Below are positions 5,359 through 10,878 of a DNA stretch of 10,878 nt, piece by piece. The translations under genes were made by a program, and so were the position numbers. Positions within the stretch are counted from its first letter, which is position 1. Each line of letters starts with the position of its first letter. Source of the DNA: an uncultured Clostridia bacterium (lineage in GTDB: Bacteria; Bacillota; Clostridia; Oscillospirales; Acutalibacteraceae); assembly GCA_947623765.1 (NCBI GenBank), contig CANQIG010000047.1, positions 1 through 10,878 on the forward strand, given 5' to 3'. Below the pieces are notes generated by a model. The model was given only the letters and a program-made list of their open reading frames with translations, was not told the DNA's origin and made no database searches.

Positions 5359-6159
5359 ATGGATTTGCAAAACTCCCCGAAGGACCCGAACACCACCGAG
5401 AAAAAACGCCCGGAACGGCGCGGCTTCTACCTTGCTCTCGCGATCTGCCTCTTCGCGATCGGCGTCGCGGCATGGAGCACATACGACACCGTCTCGAATT
5501 TTCTCTCGCCCGAGGAGACGGGCGCGTCCGCGAAGGTCAGCGCGACGGCGCGGCCCGCCGCGACGCGGCGGCCTTCCGCGACCGCCGCGCCAAAGGACAC
5601 GGACCCCGAGGCCAACGTTTCGGCGGGACACGGCGCGGCGACCGGCCCGGTCGTGACGATCACGCCGGAGACGACAGCCGCGCCGGAGGTCCCGGCGCAG
5701 ACCGTCCCGGAAACGGAGCCGGACGCTGAACCGGCCGCCGCCCAGCCGCTCTACGAGGAGAGCGACGGCTTCACGCGGCCGGTACGCGGCGACGTGCTCT
5801 CCGCGTTCTCGGACGTCCCGGTGTACAGCGAGACGATGCGCGACTTTCGCGCGCACATGGGCGTGGACCTCGCCGCCGAGCACGGCGAGACCGTTCACGC
5901 CACCGCGAACGGCGTCGTCAAAGAGACGAAGACCGACCTGCTCCTCGGCAACGTGATCGTCATCGAGCACGGCCCATATGAGGTCAGCTACTGCGGCCTC
6001 GGCGAGACGTTCCTCGTCGAGCCGGGCGAGGTCGTCGCCGCCGGGCAGGACATCGGCAGCGTGACCGCCGCGCCGTATGAATCCGCGATGGAACCCCACC
6101 TCCACATGGAGGTCCGGCGGGACGGCGAGACCGTTGACCCCGCCGCGCTCTTCCTGTGA
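5359..6159 (+). CDS. membrane-anchored M23 (LytM-type) peptidase-like protein, SpoIIQ-like
   Basis: A 266-aa bitopic membrane protein. It has a short basic cytoplasmic end (1-22), one membrane segment (about 23-40, FYLALAICLFAIGVAAW), a Thr/Ala/Pro/Glu-rich spacer (about 52-130) and an external M23 domain (about 137-266). The zinc-site motifs are intact: HMGVD (His166, Asp170) and HLHME (His247, His249). M23 enzymes cut peptidoglycan cross-bridges; some members, such as Bacillus SpoIIQ, are inactive scaffolds. The arrangement and the segment VYSETMRDFRAHMGVDLAAE resemble clostridial SpoIIQ, the forespore partner of SpoIIIAH in the engulfment channel, where the HxxxD site is kept. I infer that role; a general cell-wall endopeptidase is the alternative. 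GGAAGG lies 9 nt before ATG 5359. A terminator follows the stop at once, so it is a single-gene unit. Confidence 0.85.
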   Translation: MDLQNSPKDPNTTEKKRPERRGFYLALAICLFAIGVAAWSTYDTVSNFLSPEETGASAKVSATARPAATRRPSATAAPKDTDPEANVSAGHGAATGPVVTITPETTAAPEVPAQTVPETEPDAEPAAAQPLYEESDGFTRPVRGDVLSAFSDVPVYSETMRDFRAHMGVDLAAEHGETVHATANGVVKETKTDLLLGNVIVIEHGPYEVSYCGLGETFLVEPGEVVAAGQDIGSVTAAPYESAMEPHLHMEVRRDGETVDPAALFL

Positions 6160-6189
6160 ACCGCGCCCCCGGCATCGGTGAGGGGCAAA

Positions 6190-6220
6190 AGGAGCGTCCC
6201 GCTTGGGGCGCTTCTTTCTT
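6190..6220 (+). terminator. rho-independent terminator of the M23 gene
   Basis: AGGAGCGTCCC (6190-6200) pairs with GGGGCGCTTCT (6205-6215) over a GCTT loop, with two G-T pairs, followed by a T-rich tail. It starts 30 nt after the M23 stop. Confidence 0.75.
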
Positions 6221-6337
6221 TGCCTCGAAATCCTCGATGGAACGCACCTCCACATGGAGGTCCGGCGGGACGGCGAGGCCGTCGACCCCGCCGCGCTTTT
6301 CCTGTGAACCGCGCCCCCGGCATCGGTTAGGGGCAAA

Positions 6338-6368
6338 AGGAGCGCCCCGCTTGGGCGCTTCTCTTTTG
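6338..6368 (+). terminator. duplicated terminator copy in repeat unit 2
   Basis: AGGAGCGCCC (6338-6347) pairs with GGGCGCTTCT (6353-6362) and is followed by CTTTTG. It is the second copy of the M23 terminator and could act as a back-up stop. Confidence 0.65.
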
Positions 6369-6473
6369 CCCTGAAATTCGAGACGAACCCCACCTCCACA
6401 TGGAGGTCCGCCGGGCGGCGAAGCCGTCGACCCCGCCGCGCATTTTGTGAGGCTCGGCGGGGATTTTGAGCAT

Positions 6474-6502
6474 AAAACAAGCGCCCCTTTGCGGGGCGCT
6501 TG
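6474..6502 (-). terminator. rho-independent terminator of the ABC-transporter operon
   Basis: CAAGCGCCCC (6478-6487) and GGGGCGCTTG (6493-6502) form a perfect 10-bp stem with a 5-nt loop. On the minus strand it is followed by TTTTAT (6477-6472), and it lies 56 nt after the binding-protein stop. The plus side lacks a T-run, so it serves the minus operon. Confidence 0.8.
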
Positions 6503-6557
6503 ACTATCTTTACGATAGATTTTGCTACATCAACCGGAAATCACTCGAGAGAGCAGA

Positions 6558-8342
6558 TTACTGGTGCGCGTCGTAGTAACGCTGATACGCCGTGTAGCCC
6601 TGGAGTTCGATGTTCTCCGCACGCTTCGCGGTGTAAGCCTCCTCAACCACGGAAACGCCACGCGCCTCGACGTCGTCAAGCAGCTTCTGAACGAGCTGAT
6701 CAAACTCTTCGTCGGTAGCAGCCTGAAGGATGAACGCCATCTGCGTATCCGTCGCATCCTGAACCGCCTGACGCTTGTTCGCGTCGTCGGAATCCGGGTC
6801 GATGACGTCGGCAATGTTGGTGTTCTCGTCGGTCAGAACCTTCTGCGCAGACTCCGGCGCCGCCTGGCCGTTGTCAGCCGTGGTGAAGATCACGTCCTGA
6901 ATCGTCGCGACAGGGTTCTTCTCAGCGTCCGGCATCTGACGGTTGACCAGATACTTGATCAGGTCGACGTTGTCGGAATGCGCCGGCTCGTTCCACTTCC
7001 AGGAACCGAGCTTCGTCTGCTCGTCGGAGGAGAGCAGGTCAACGGCCTTCTCGATCTTCGGGACCTGCACGCCGTCAACTTCGACCCACTCATTCCAAGT
7101 ACCGAAGCTGTTGCCCGGAGGGCCATACTGCATGACAGCGGAGCCTTCCCAAGAAAGCATGTACTGGAGCCAATCGAAGATGCGCTCCGGCTTCTCCGCG
7201 TTCTTCGTGATGACGTGGTTCAACCAGCCAACGGTGTTGTTCTCTTCGCCCCAAGTGAAGTCCACACCCTCCGCCGGGAGGTACGGGTTGTCGGAGAACT
7301 CCTCATCATACGCAGCAATGAGGTAGGTGTTGCCCGGATCAGCCTCTTCGAGGTTGGTCTTGAAGTGGGTGGAGTCGTCCTGCGAGAAGTCATAGTACAG
7401 AGCGGCAACCTGGCCGTTCGAAAGCTTCTCGTTAAAGACGTCGGAGGAATCGGTGAACTGATCGGTGCTCCAGAGGCCTTCACGGTACCACTGGTTCATG
7501 ATGCGCGCCGCCTCAACAAGAACCGGGTCCTTGAGGAAGTACTCGATCTTGTTGTTGATCTGCGAATAGTAGGTAGCGACAAGGTTCGGAGCGCCCAGCG
7601 AACGGTAGATCGCGGAGAGCAGGTTCCAGCCGATGACGGAGTTATTCGCATGGACCGGGATGACCGAAGCGCCGTTGACCGCCGTGTAGCCCTTTTCCTT
7701 CACAGCGAGCAGGAAGTCATGGAGCTCTTCGAGGGTGTTGATCTTCGGGCTGCCCTGGTCTTCCCAGATCTTCTTGTTGACCATCCAGATGTTGTTGCCG
7801 CCGGTCGCCGCCTTGCGGGGCCAGTTCGGAACCGCATAGTTGACACCGTCGACTGCGAGGAGCTCCTGCGTGACCTCGGTCAGGTCTTCGTCATAGGAGC
7901 AGCCCGGATACTTCAGGTCATTGATCGGAACGAGGTACCCGCCGCGCGCGACCTTCAGGAAGTCAGCGTTCTTATCGAGAACAAGGGCCTCCGGGAGGGT
8001 GTTCGCCGCAAGCATGGAAGCGAGGATGGAAGCGCCATCCTGATCCGGCTTCGAAGCGTGCATGATGATGTTGAACTTGTCTTTGTACCACTGAGAAACT
8101 TCGTCGGAACCCCACTCGGGAACCGCGATCCAGTTGTAGTAGTACCACTGGGTGAACTCATAGGTCTCCGAAGTATCGGGCGGACCGGAGAGTTTGTACC
8201 CGCCGTTGTCGCCGCCTTCGCCTTCCGCCGTGCTGGTGGAAGCGCTGGAATTGCCGCTGCCGTCCGAGCAGGCCGCGAGCGAGAACACCATGGCGAGGGC
8301 AAGTACCAACGCGACGAGCTTCATGAGCTTGTTGGTTTTCAT
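6558..8342 (-). CDS. extracellular solute-binding lipoprotein of a CUT1 carbohydrate ABC importer (LplA/YtcQ-like)
   Basis: The substrate-capturing lipoprotein of a carbohydrate importer, 594 aa, a size typical of the large LplA/YtcQ class. A signal peptide (MKTNKLMKLVALVLALAMVF) ends in lipobox LAAC with Cys25 as the lipidated residue. A Ser/Thr/Gly-rich linker follows (26-50). The mature part begins with aromatic-rich FTQWYYYNWIAVPEW and contains INTLEELHDFLLAVKEKGYT (about residue 200), FDWLQYMLSWEG and a Trp-rich segment LGSWKWNEPAH, usual in sugar-binding proteins. The C-terminal region (about 515-594) is long, acidic and helical. The sugar is not deducible; relatives handle complex glycans or oligosaccharides. 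A strong ribosome binding site (AAGGAGG, 7 nt) precedes ATG 8342. It is the last gene of the operon, behind two permeases, and is followed by a terminator. Confidence 0.93.
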   Translation of the reverse strand: MKTNKLMKLVALVLALAMVFSLAACSDGSGNSSASTSTAEGEGGDNGGYKLSGPPDTSETYEFTQWYYYNWIAVPEWGSDEVSQWYKDKFNIIMHASKPDQDGASILASMLAANTLPEALVLDKNADFLKVARGGYLVPINDLKYPGCSYDEDLTEVTQELLAVDGVNYAVPNWPRKAATGGNNIWMVNKKIWEDQGSPKINTLEELHDFLLAVKEKGYTAVNGASVIPVHANNSVIGWNLLSAIYRSLGAPNLVATYYSQINNKIEYFLKDPVLVEAARIMNQWYREGLWSTDQFTDSSDVFNEKLSNGQVAALYYDFSQDDSTHFKTNLEEADPGNTYLIAAYDEEFSDNPYLPAEGVDFTWGEENNTVGWLNHVITKNAEKPERIFDWLQYMLSWEGSAVMQYGPPGNSFGTWNEWVEVDGVQVPKIEKAVDLLSSDEQTKLGSWKWNEPAHSDNVDLIKYLVNRQMPDAEKNPVATIQDVIFTTADNGQAAPESAQKVLTDENTNIADVIDPDSDDANKRQAVQDATDTQMAFILQAATDEEFDQLVQKLLDDVEARGVSVVEEAYTAKRAENIELQGYTAYQRYYDAHQ

Positions 8343-8364
8343 TACTTTGCCTCCTTACAAGGTT

Positions 8365-8413
8365 TGCAGAGATCTTTTGCTCTGCATGAACATGAGGGTG
8401 CGGGATCTCCCGC
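8365..8413 (-). promoter_or_regulatory. two intercistronic hairpins between permease and binding-protein genes
   Basis: The 93-nt gap between the second permease and the binding protein holds a 7-bp perfect stem, TGCAGAG (8365-8371) with CTCTGCA (8380-8386). It also holds a compact palindrome, GCGGGATCTCCCGC (8400-8413). Neither has a T-run. Such structures between permease and binding-protein cistrons often stabilise the binding-protein part of the mRNA, giving unequal amounts of product; that is inferred here. Confidence 0.4.
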
Positions 8414-8435
8414 TGGTTGATGTATGGATCGACGA

Positions 8436-9365
8436 TCAGCCCTTGACGGAACCGATCATGATGCCCTTGATGAAGTACCGCTGCAGGAACGGATAGATCA
8501 CGATGATCGGGAGGATCGTGACGATCATGGTCGCCATCGTGATGGAACGGGTGTTGGTCTTCTGGCCTTTCAGCGCGTCGCCCGCGACGGAAGCGCCGCC
8601 GGACGTCGAAGCGATCATTTCAGCCGCTCTCGACTCGTTGATGACGGTCATGAGGACGTTCTGCATCGGGCGCAGATCCGGTGCGGTCGTCATGTACAGG
8701 GAAGCGGTGAACCAGTCGTTCCAATGCTGCACGCCGAAGTACAGCGCGATGGTCGCGATGATCGGGGTGCTGATCGGCCAGTAGATCTTCCAGAAGATCG
8801 TGAAGTAGTTCGCGCCGTCGATTCGGGCGGATTCCTCCAGCGCCTCCGGCAGGGACGAGAAGTAGGAACGCATGAGGATCATGTTCCAGAGGTTGACGAG
8901 CGACGGGATGATGTAAACGAGGAAGTTGCCGTAGAGGCCGAGCTTAACATTCAGGAAGTAGCTCGGCATAAGGCCGCCGCCGAAGTACATCGGGATCAGG
9001 AAAATCATCGTGTAGAACTTCTTGAAGACGAGGCCCGGACGGGAGAGGGCGAACGCGAGCGCGCCGGTGACGAGCAGGCCGCCGACCGTACCGATCACGG
9101 TGCGGGCGATGGTGACGCCATACGCTTTCCAAATCGTCGGATTCGAGAAGATCTGTTCGTAGTTCTTCGTCGTGAAGATACGCGGATAAATGGTGATGCC
9201 GCCCAAAGTGGTGTTGTCGGCGTCGTTCAGCGAGATCGCGAGGGAGTTGAGGAACGGATACAGGGTGAGCACGAACACGAGAACGATCACCACGACCGTC
9301 ACAATGTCGATCACATAATCGCTGACGACTCTCTTTGCGCGGATTTGATTCGGATTCTTAGCCAT
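8436..9365 (-). CDS. carbohydrate ABC transporter permease (MalG/LplC-type)
   Basis: One of the two membrane subunits of a CUT1 importer, 309 aa. It has about six hydrophobic segments (roughly 21-40, 84-108, 118-137, 148-165, 199-218 and 277-297). The cytoplasmic EAA loop that contacts the ATPase is clear: EALEESARIDGANYFTIFWK at 174-193. The ending FLQRYFIKGIMIGSVKG is typical of MalG/LplC-type permeases. ATG 9365 has AAAGGAA about 8 nt upstream. It starts 26 nt after the first permease stops, so the two are cotranscribed. A Ser/Gly/Ala-rich insertion (about 245-273) before the last membrane segment is usual for the LplC/YtcP group. Confidence 0.95.
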   Translation of the reverse strand: MAKNPNQIRAKRVVSDYVIDIVTVVVIVLVFVLTLYPFLNSLAISLNDADNTTLGGITIYPRIFTTKNYEQIFSNPTIWKAYGVTIARTVIGTVGGLLVTGALAFALSRPGLVFKKFYTMIFLIPMYFGGGLMPSYFLNVKLGLYGNFLVYIIPSLVNLWNMILMRSYFSSLPEALEESARIDGANYFTIFWKIYWPISTPIIATIALYFGVQHWNDWFTASLYMTTAPDLRPMQNVLMTVINESRAAEMIASTSGGASVAGDALKGQKTNTRSITMATMIVTILPIIVIYPFLQRYFIKGIMIGSVKG

Positions 9366-9391
9366 AATTCACATTCCTTTCGCAAAGATGA

Positions 9392-10351
9392 TCAGAACAG
9401 CGCCGTCTCGCCGAGTTTCCCGGCAATGCCGTTGGAAATCAGGAGCAGTGCAAAGTTGATGACGGACTTGAAGAGGCCGGACGCCGCCGCGAACGAGAAG
9501 CGGCCCATCGACATACCGTAACGGTAGATGTAGGTGTCGATGACGTCGGCGTACTCGCGCAGGAGCGGGTTGGTCATCTGGTTCGTCAGCATCATGATCT
9601 GGTCGAAGGACGAATTCAGAAGACCGCCGACCTGGAAGATGAAGAGCAGGACGATCGTCGGCTTGATGGACTGGACGGTGATGTACCACATCTTCTGCAG
9701 ACGGGTCGCGCCATCGATGTCCGCCGCCTCATACATATCCTGGCTGACCGAGGTGATCGCCGAGATGTAGATGATGGCGTTCCAGCCGAGCTCCTTCCAG
9801 ATGTCGGAGAGGATCACAATCGCCCAGAAGTACTCGCCGTGCTGGAAGAACGCGATCGGCTCGGAGGCAATGTGCAGGTTGACAATGAGCTCGTTGACCG
9901 TGCCGTTCGTGCCGAGCATGTCGAACAGGAGGGCCGCCGTGACCGTCCAGGAGATGAAGTGCGGCAGATACGAAACTGTCTGCACCGTCTTCTTGAGGCC
10001 CTGGCTCTTCAGCTCATTCATCAGAACGGCGAAGATGATCGGGATCCAGAAGCTGATCAGCATACGCAGAACCGCGATGACCAGCGTGTTCCGGATCGAA
10101 AGGCCGAAGTCCGGCAGGGAGAACATGTCGATAAAGTGCTTGAAGCCGACCCACTCGGAGAAACCGGGGAAGTCGCCGAGCTTGTACTGCTGGAAGCCCA
10201 TGATGACGCCGTACATCGGGACGTAGGTAAAGAGCAGCGTCAGAAGGAATCCAGGCAGAAGCAGGGCCTGCAGGTCCCACTGTTCGAGAAGCTTTTGCCA
10301 CGACGATTTCTTCGCCGCAGCACTGTTCCCTGTTGCCTGCGGAGTTTTCAA
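9392..10351 (-). CDS. carbohydrate ABC transporter permease (MalF/LplB-type)
   Basis: The other membrane subunit of the importer, 319 aa and first gene of the operon. It carries LLPGFLLTLLFTYVPMYGVI (31-50), the usual first membrane segment of LplB-like permeases. About five further segments follow (near 88-112, 131-145, 173-198, 230-246 and 290-308), together with the EAA loop DMYEAADIDGATRLQKMWYI at 205-224. The start is a TTG at 10351: an in-frame TGA lies two codons upstream and no ATG is available before the first membrane segment. GGAG stands 11 nt upstream, slightly far. An out-of-frame ATG at 10358 lies closer to it, so translation start may be weak or regulated. No ATPase gene is visible. 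CUT1 systems of this type commonly share an MsmX-like ATPase encoded elsewhere. Confidence 0.93.
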   Translation of the reverse strand: MKTPQATGNSAAAKKSSWQKLLEQWDLQALLLPGFLLTLLFTYVPMYGVIMGFQQYKLGDFPGFSEWVGFKHFIDMFSLPDFGLSIRNTLVIAVLRMLISFWIPIIFAVLMNELKSQGLKKTVQTVSYLPHFISWTVTAALLFDMLGTNGTVNELIVNLHIASEPIAFFQHGEYFWAIVILSDIWKELGWNAIIYISAITSVSQDMYEAADIDGATRLQKMWYITVQSIKPTIVLLFIFQVGGLLNSSFDQIMMLTNQMTNPLLREYADVIDTYIYRYGMSMGRFSFAAASGLFKSVINFALLLISNGIAGKLGETALF

Positions 10352-10444
10352 AACTCATCACGCTCCATTTCCACTCGGGAATTATTTAACCAAAGCGCGG
10401 CCAATGGACCAGCCCCGCATTCAGCCCTAAAGGAAATCTGTAAC

Positions 10445-10468
10445 CCTTTTGTAAATTTCTCCAAAAGG
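10445..10468 (-). promoter_or_regulatory. inverted repeat in the ABC-operon leader
   Basis: CCTTTTG (10445-10451) and CAAAAGG (10462-10468) form a perfect 7-bp dyad with a 10-nt centre, about 90 nt upstream of the first permease and about 75 nt after the likely transcription start. It may be an operator or an RNA stem. No T-run follows. Confidence 0.3.
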
Positions 10469-10549
10469 TCAACAAACGGCCCAAACACAGGCGTTTCCCT
10501 GCGCTTAGCCGTAAAAAATGACTTAACGGACGGTTCTTGTTTTGTTCAA

Positions 10550-10578
10550 ATTATATACACAAGTCGCCCGCTTCACAA
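10550..10578 (-). promoter_or_regulatory. promoter of the ABC-transporter operon
   Basis: On the minus strand -35 TTGTGA (10578-10573), a 17-nt spacer and -10 TATAAT (10555-10550). The start near 10543 gives a leader of about 190 nt. The -35 boxes of this promoter and the divergent one lie only 21 nt apart. Confidence 0.65.
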
Positions 10579-10599
10579 GAACAATTTCTGCAAAACGTA

Positions 10600-10627
10600 T
10601 TGACAAATCCCGCAAAAGTGATATAAT
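10600..10627 (+). promoter_or_regulatory. consensus sigma-A promoter of the right-end gene
   Basis: TTGACA (10600-10605), a 16-nt spacer and TATAAT (10622-10627): both hexamers are perfect. The leader to the GTG at 10756 is about 120 nt and shows only weak hairpins. The rest of the 10352-10755 gap holds the divergent promoter and no gene. Confidence 0.8.
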
Positions 10628-10755
10628 ACAGAGAGAATCCGGTCGAGGATTTGTAGATTTTTATACGTGCGAAAGGGAGAATCGCCGAAATTACGGTCTT
10701 TTTTCGTCTCTTTCGGACAGTTGTTCGTCAGTTTGACCAAAGAGAGGGTGTTCCT

Positions 10756-10878
10756 GTGGCAGAGCGCGGCGCGATCCCGTTGCGGGGCGAAAACAGCAGA
10801 CCGTTTCAGGCGGGCAGATTCTCGCTCGCGTTCGGCGAACCCACCTGGGGCCGCCCGGAGGAGGAGTACCCCGCGCCG
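10756..10878 (+). CDS. unrecognised protein, N-terminal 41 residues only
   Basis: An open frame starts at GTG 10756 with GAGAGGG about 8 nt upstream and a consensus promoter 120 nt before it. It runs to the window edge without a stop. It begins MAERGAIPLRGENSRPFQAG, then RFSLAFGEPTWGRPEEEYPA. I see no signal peptide, membrane segment or helix-turn-helix in this part and do not recognise a family. The divergent, closely spaced promoters suggest that its expression may be linked to that of the sugar importer, but it does not look like the start of a typical AraC or LacI regulator. Confidence 0.55.
   Translation, partial: MAERGAIPLRGENSRPFQAGRFSLAFGEPTWGRPEEEYPAP

Larger units (their letters stand above)
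6081..6450 (+). repeat. tandem repeat: 3' end of the M23 gene plus terminator, two full units and one partial
   Basis: Unit 1 (6081-6229, 149 bp) is the last 26 codons of the M23 gene with its stop and terminator. Unit 2 (6230-6375, 146 bp) repeats all of this with about ten differences, including small indels. Unit 3 (6376-6450) holds only the coding part and is more decayed. Each unit still spells HLHMEVRR; unit 2 reads on to AALFL and a stop, while unit 3 is frameshifted after RR. Units 2 and 3 lie behind the true stop at 6159 and have no start, so they are pseudogene pieces. Confidence 0.9.

Noticed and set aside
6081..6450. CRISPR-like array
   Set aside because: The repeat units are contiguous, about 148 bp long and derived from the adjacent gene end; there are no short repeats with unique spacers.
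6522..8420. Long plus-strand open frame of 632 codons
   Set aside because: It is exactly antisense to the binding-protein gene, has no family-like motifs and arises from GC-rich codon usage; the minus-strand protein has a signal peptide, lipobox and family features.
10542..10736. 64-codon plus-strand frame
   Set aside because: It starts upstream of and runs through the consensus promoter at 10600-10627, and has no ribosome binding site or recognisable features.

Overview
The window looks like a piece of a GC-rich, endospore-capable Bacillota chromosome, probably class Clostridia and perhaps an Oscillospirales-like gut lineage. The grounds are a Gram-positive LexA with a Bacillus/Clostridium-type SOS box, strong AGGAGG-type ribosome binding sites, consensus sigma-A promoters, an Lpl/YtcQ-type CUT1 transporter, a SpoIIQ-like M23 protein and high GC. 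No rRNA, tRNA, CRISPR array, insertion sequence or phage gene was seen.

Region 1 (1-3700, minus strand) is a tight five-gene operon. In transcription order it holds an esterase-D-type alpha/beta hydrolase, a D-alanine--D-alanine ligase, an HD-domain phosphohydrolase, a CmpB-like membrane protein with a coiled-coil tail, and a GNAT acetyltransferase cut by the window edge. Three successive junctions are 8-nt or 4-nt contacts, so the genes are probably translationally coupled. A -10 element and a 36-bp near-perfect palindrome stand at the head of the operon.

Region 2 (3590-3914) has no gene. It is rich in hairpins and may be a dispersed repeat.

Region 3 (3915-5000, minus) holds lexA, with its promoter and an SOS box overlapping the -35. 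Directly behind its stop is a short remnant of a GyrI-like effector-binding protein that has lost its N-terminal part.

Region 4 (5130-6160, plus) starts divergently from lexA. A consensus -10 is followed about 80 nt after its likely start site by a strong intrinsic terminator with no protein gene in between. This suggests a small RNA or an attenuated leader. The SpoIIQ-like membrane-anchored M23 protein follows, with a possible forespore promoter of its own.

Region 5 (6081-6557) contains two extra degenerate tandem copies of the 3' end of the M23 gene plus its terminator, then the terminator of the converging transporter operon.

Region 6 (6558-10600, minus) is a three-gene sugar or oligosaccharide ABC importer: two permeases and a lipoprotein binding protein, with no ATPase. 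It is transcribed from a promoter placed back-to-back with a consensus promoter that serves an unrecognised plus-strand gene running off the right end.
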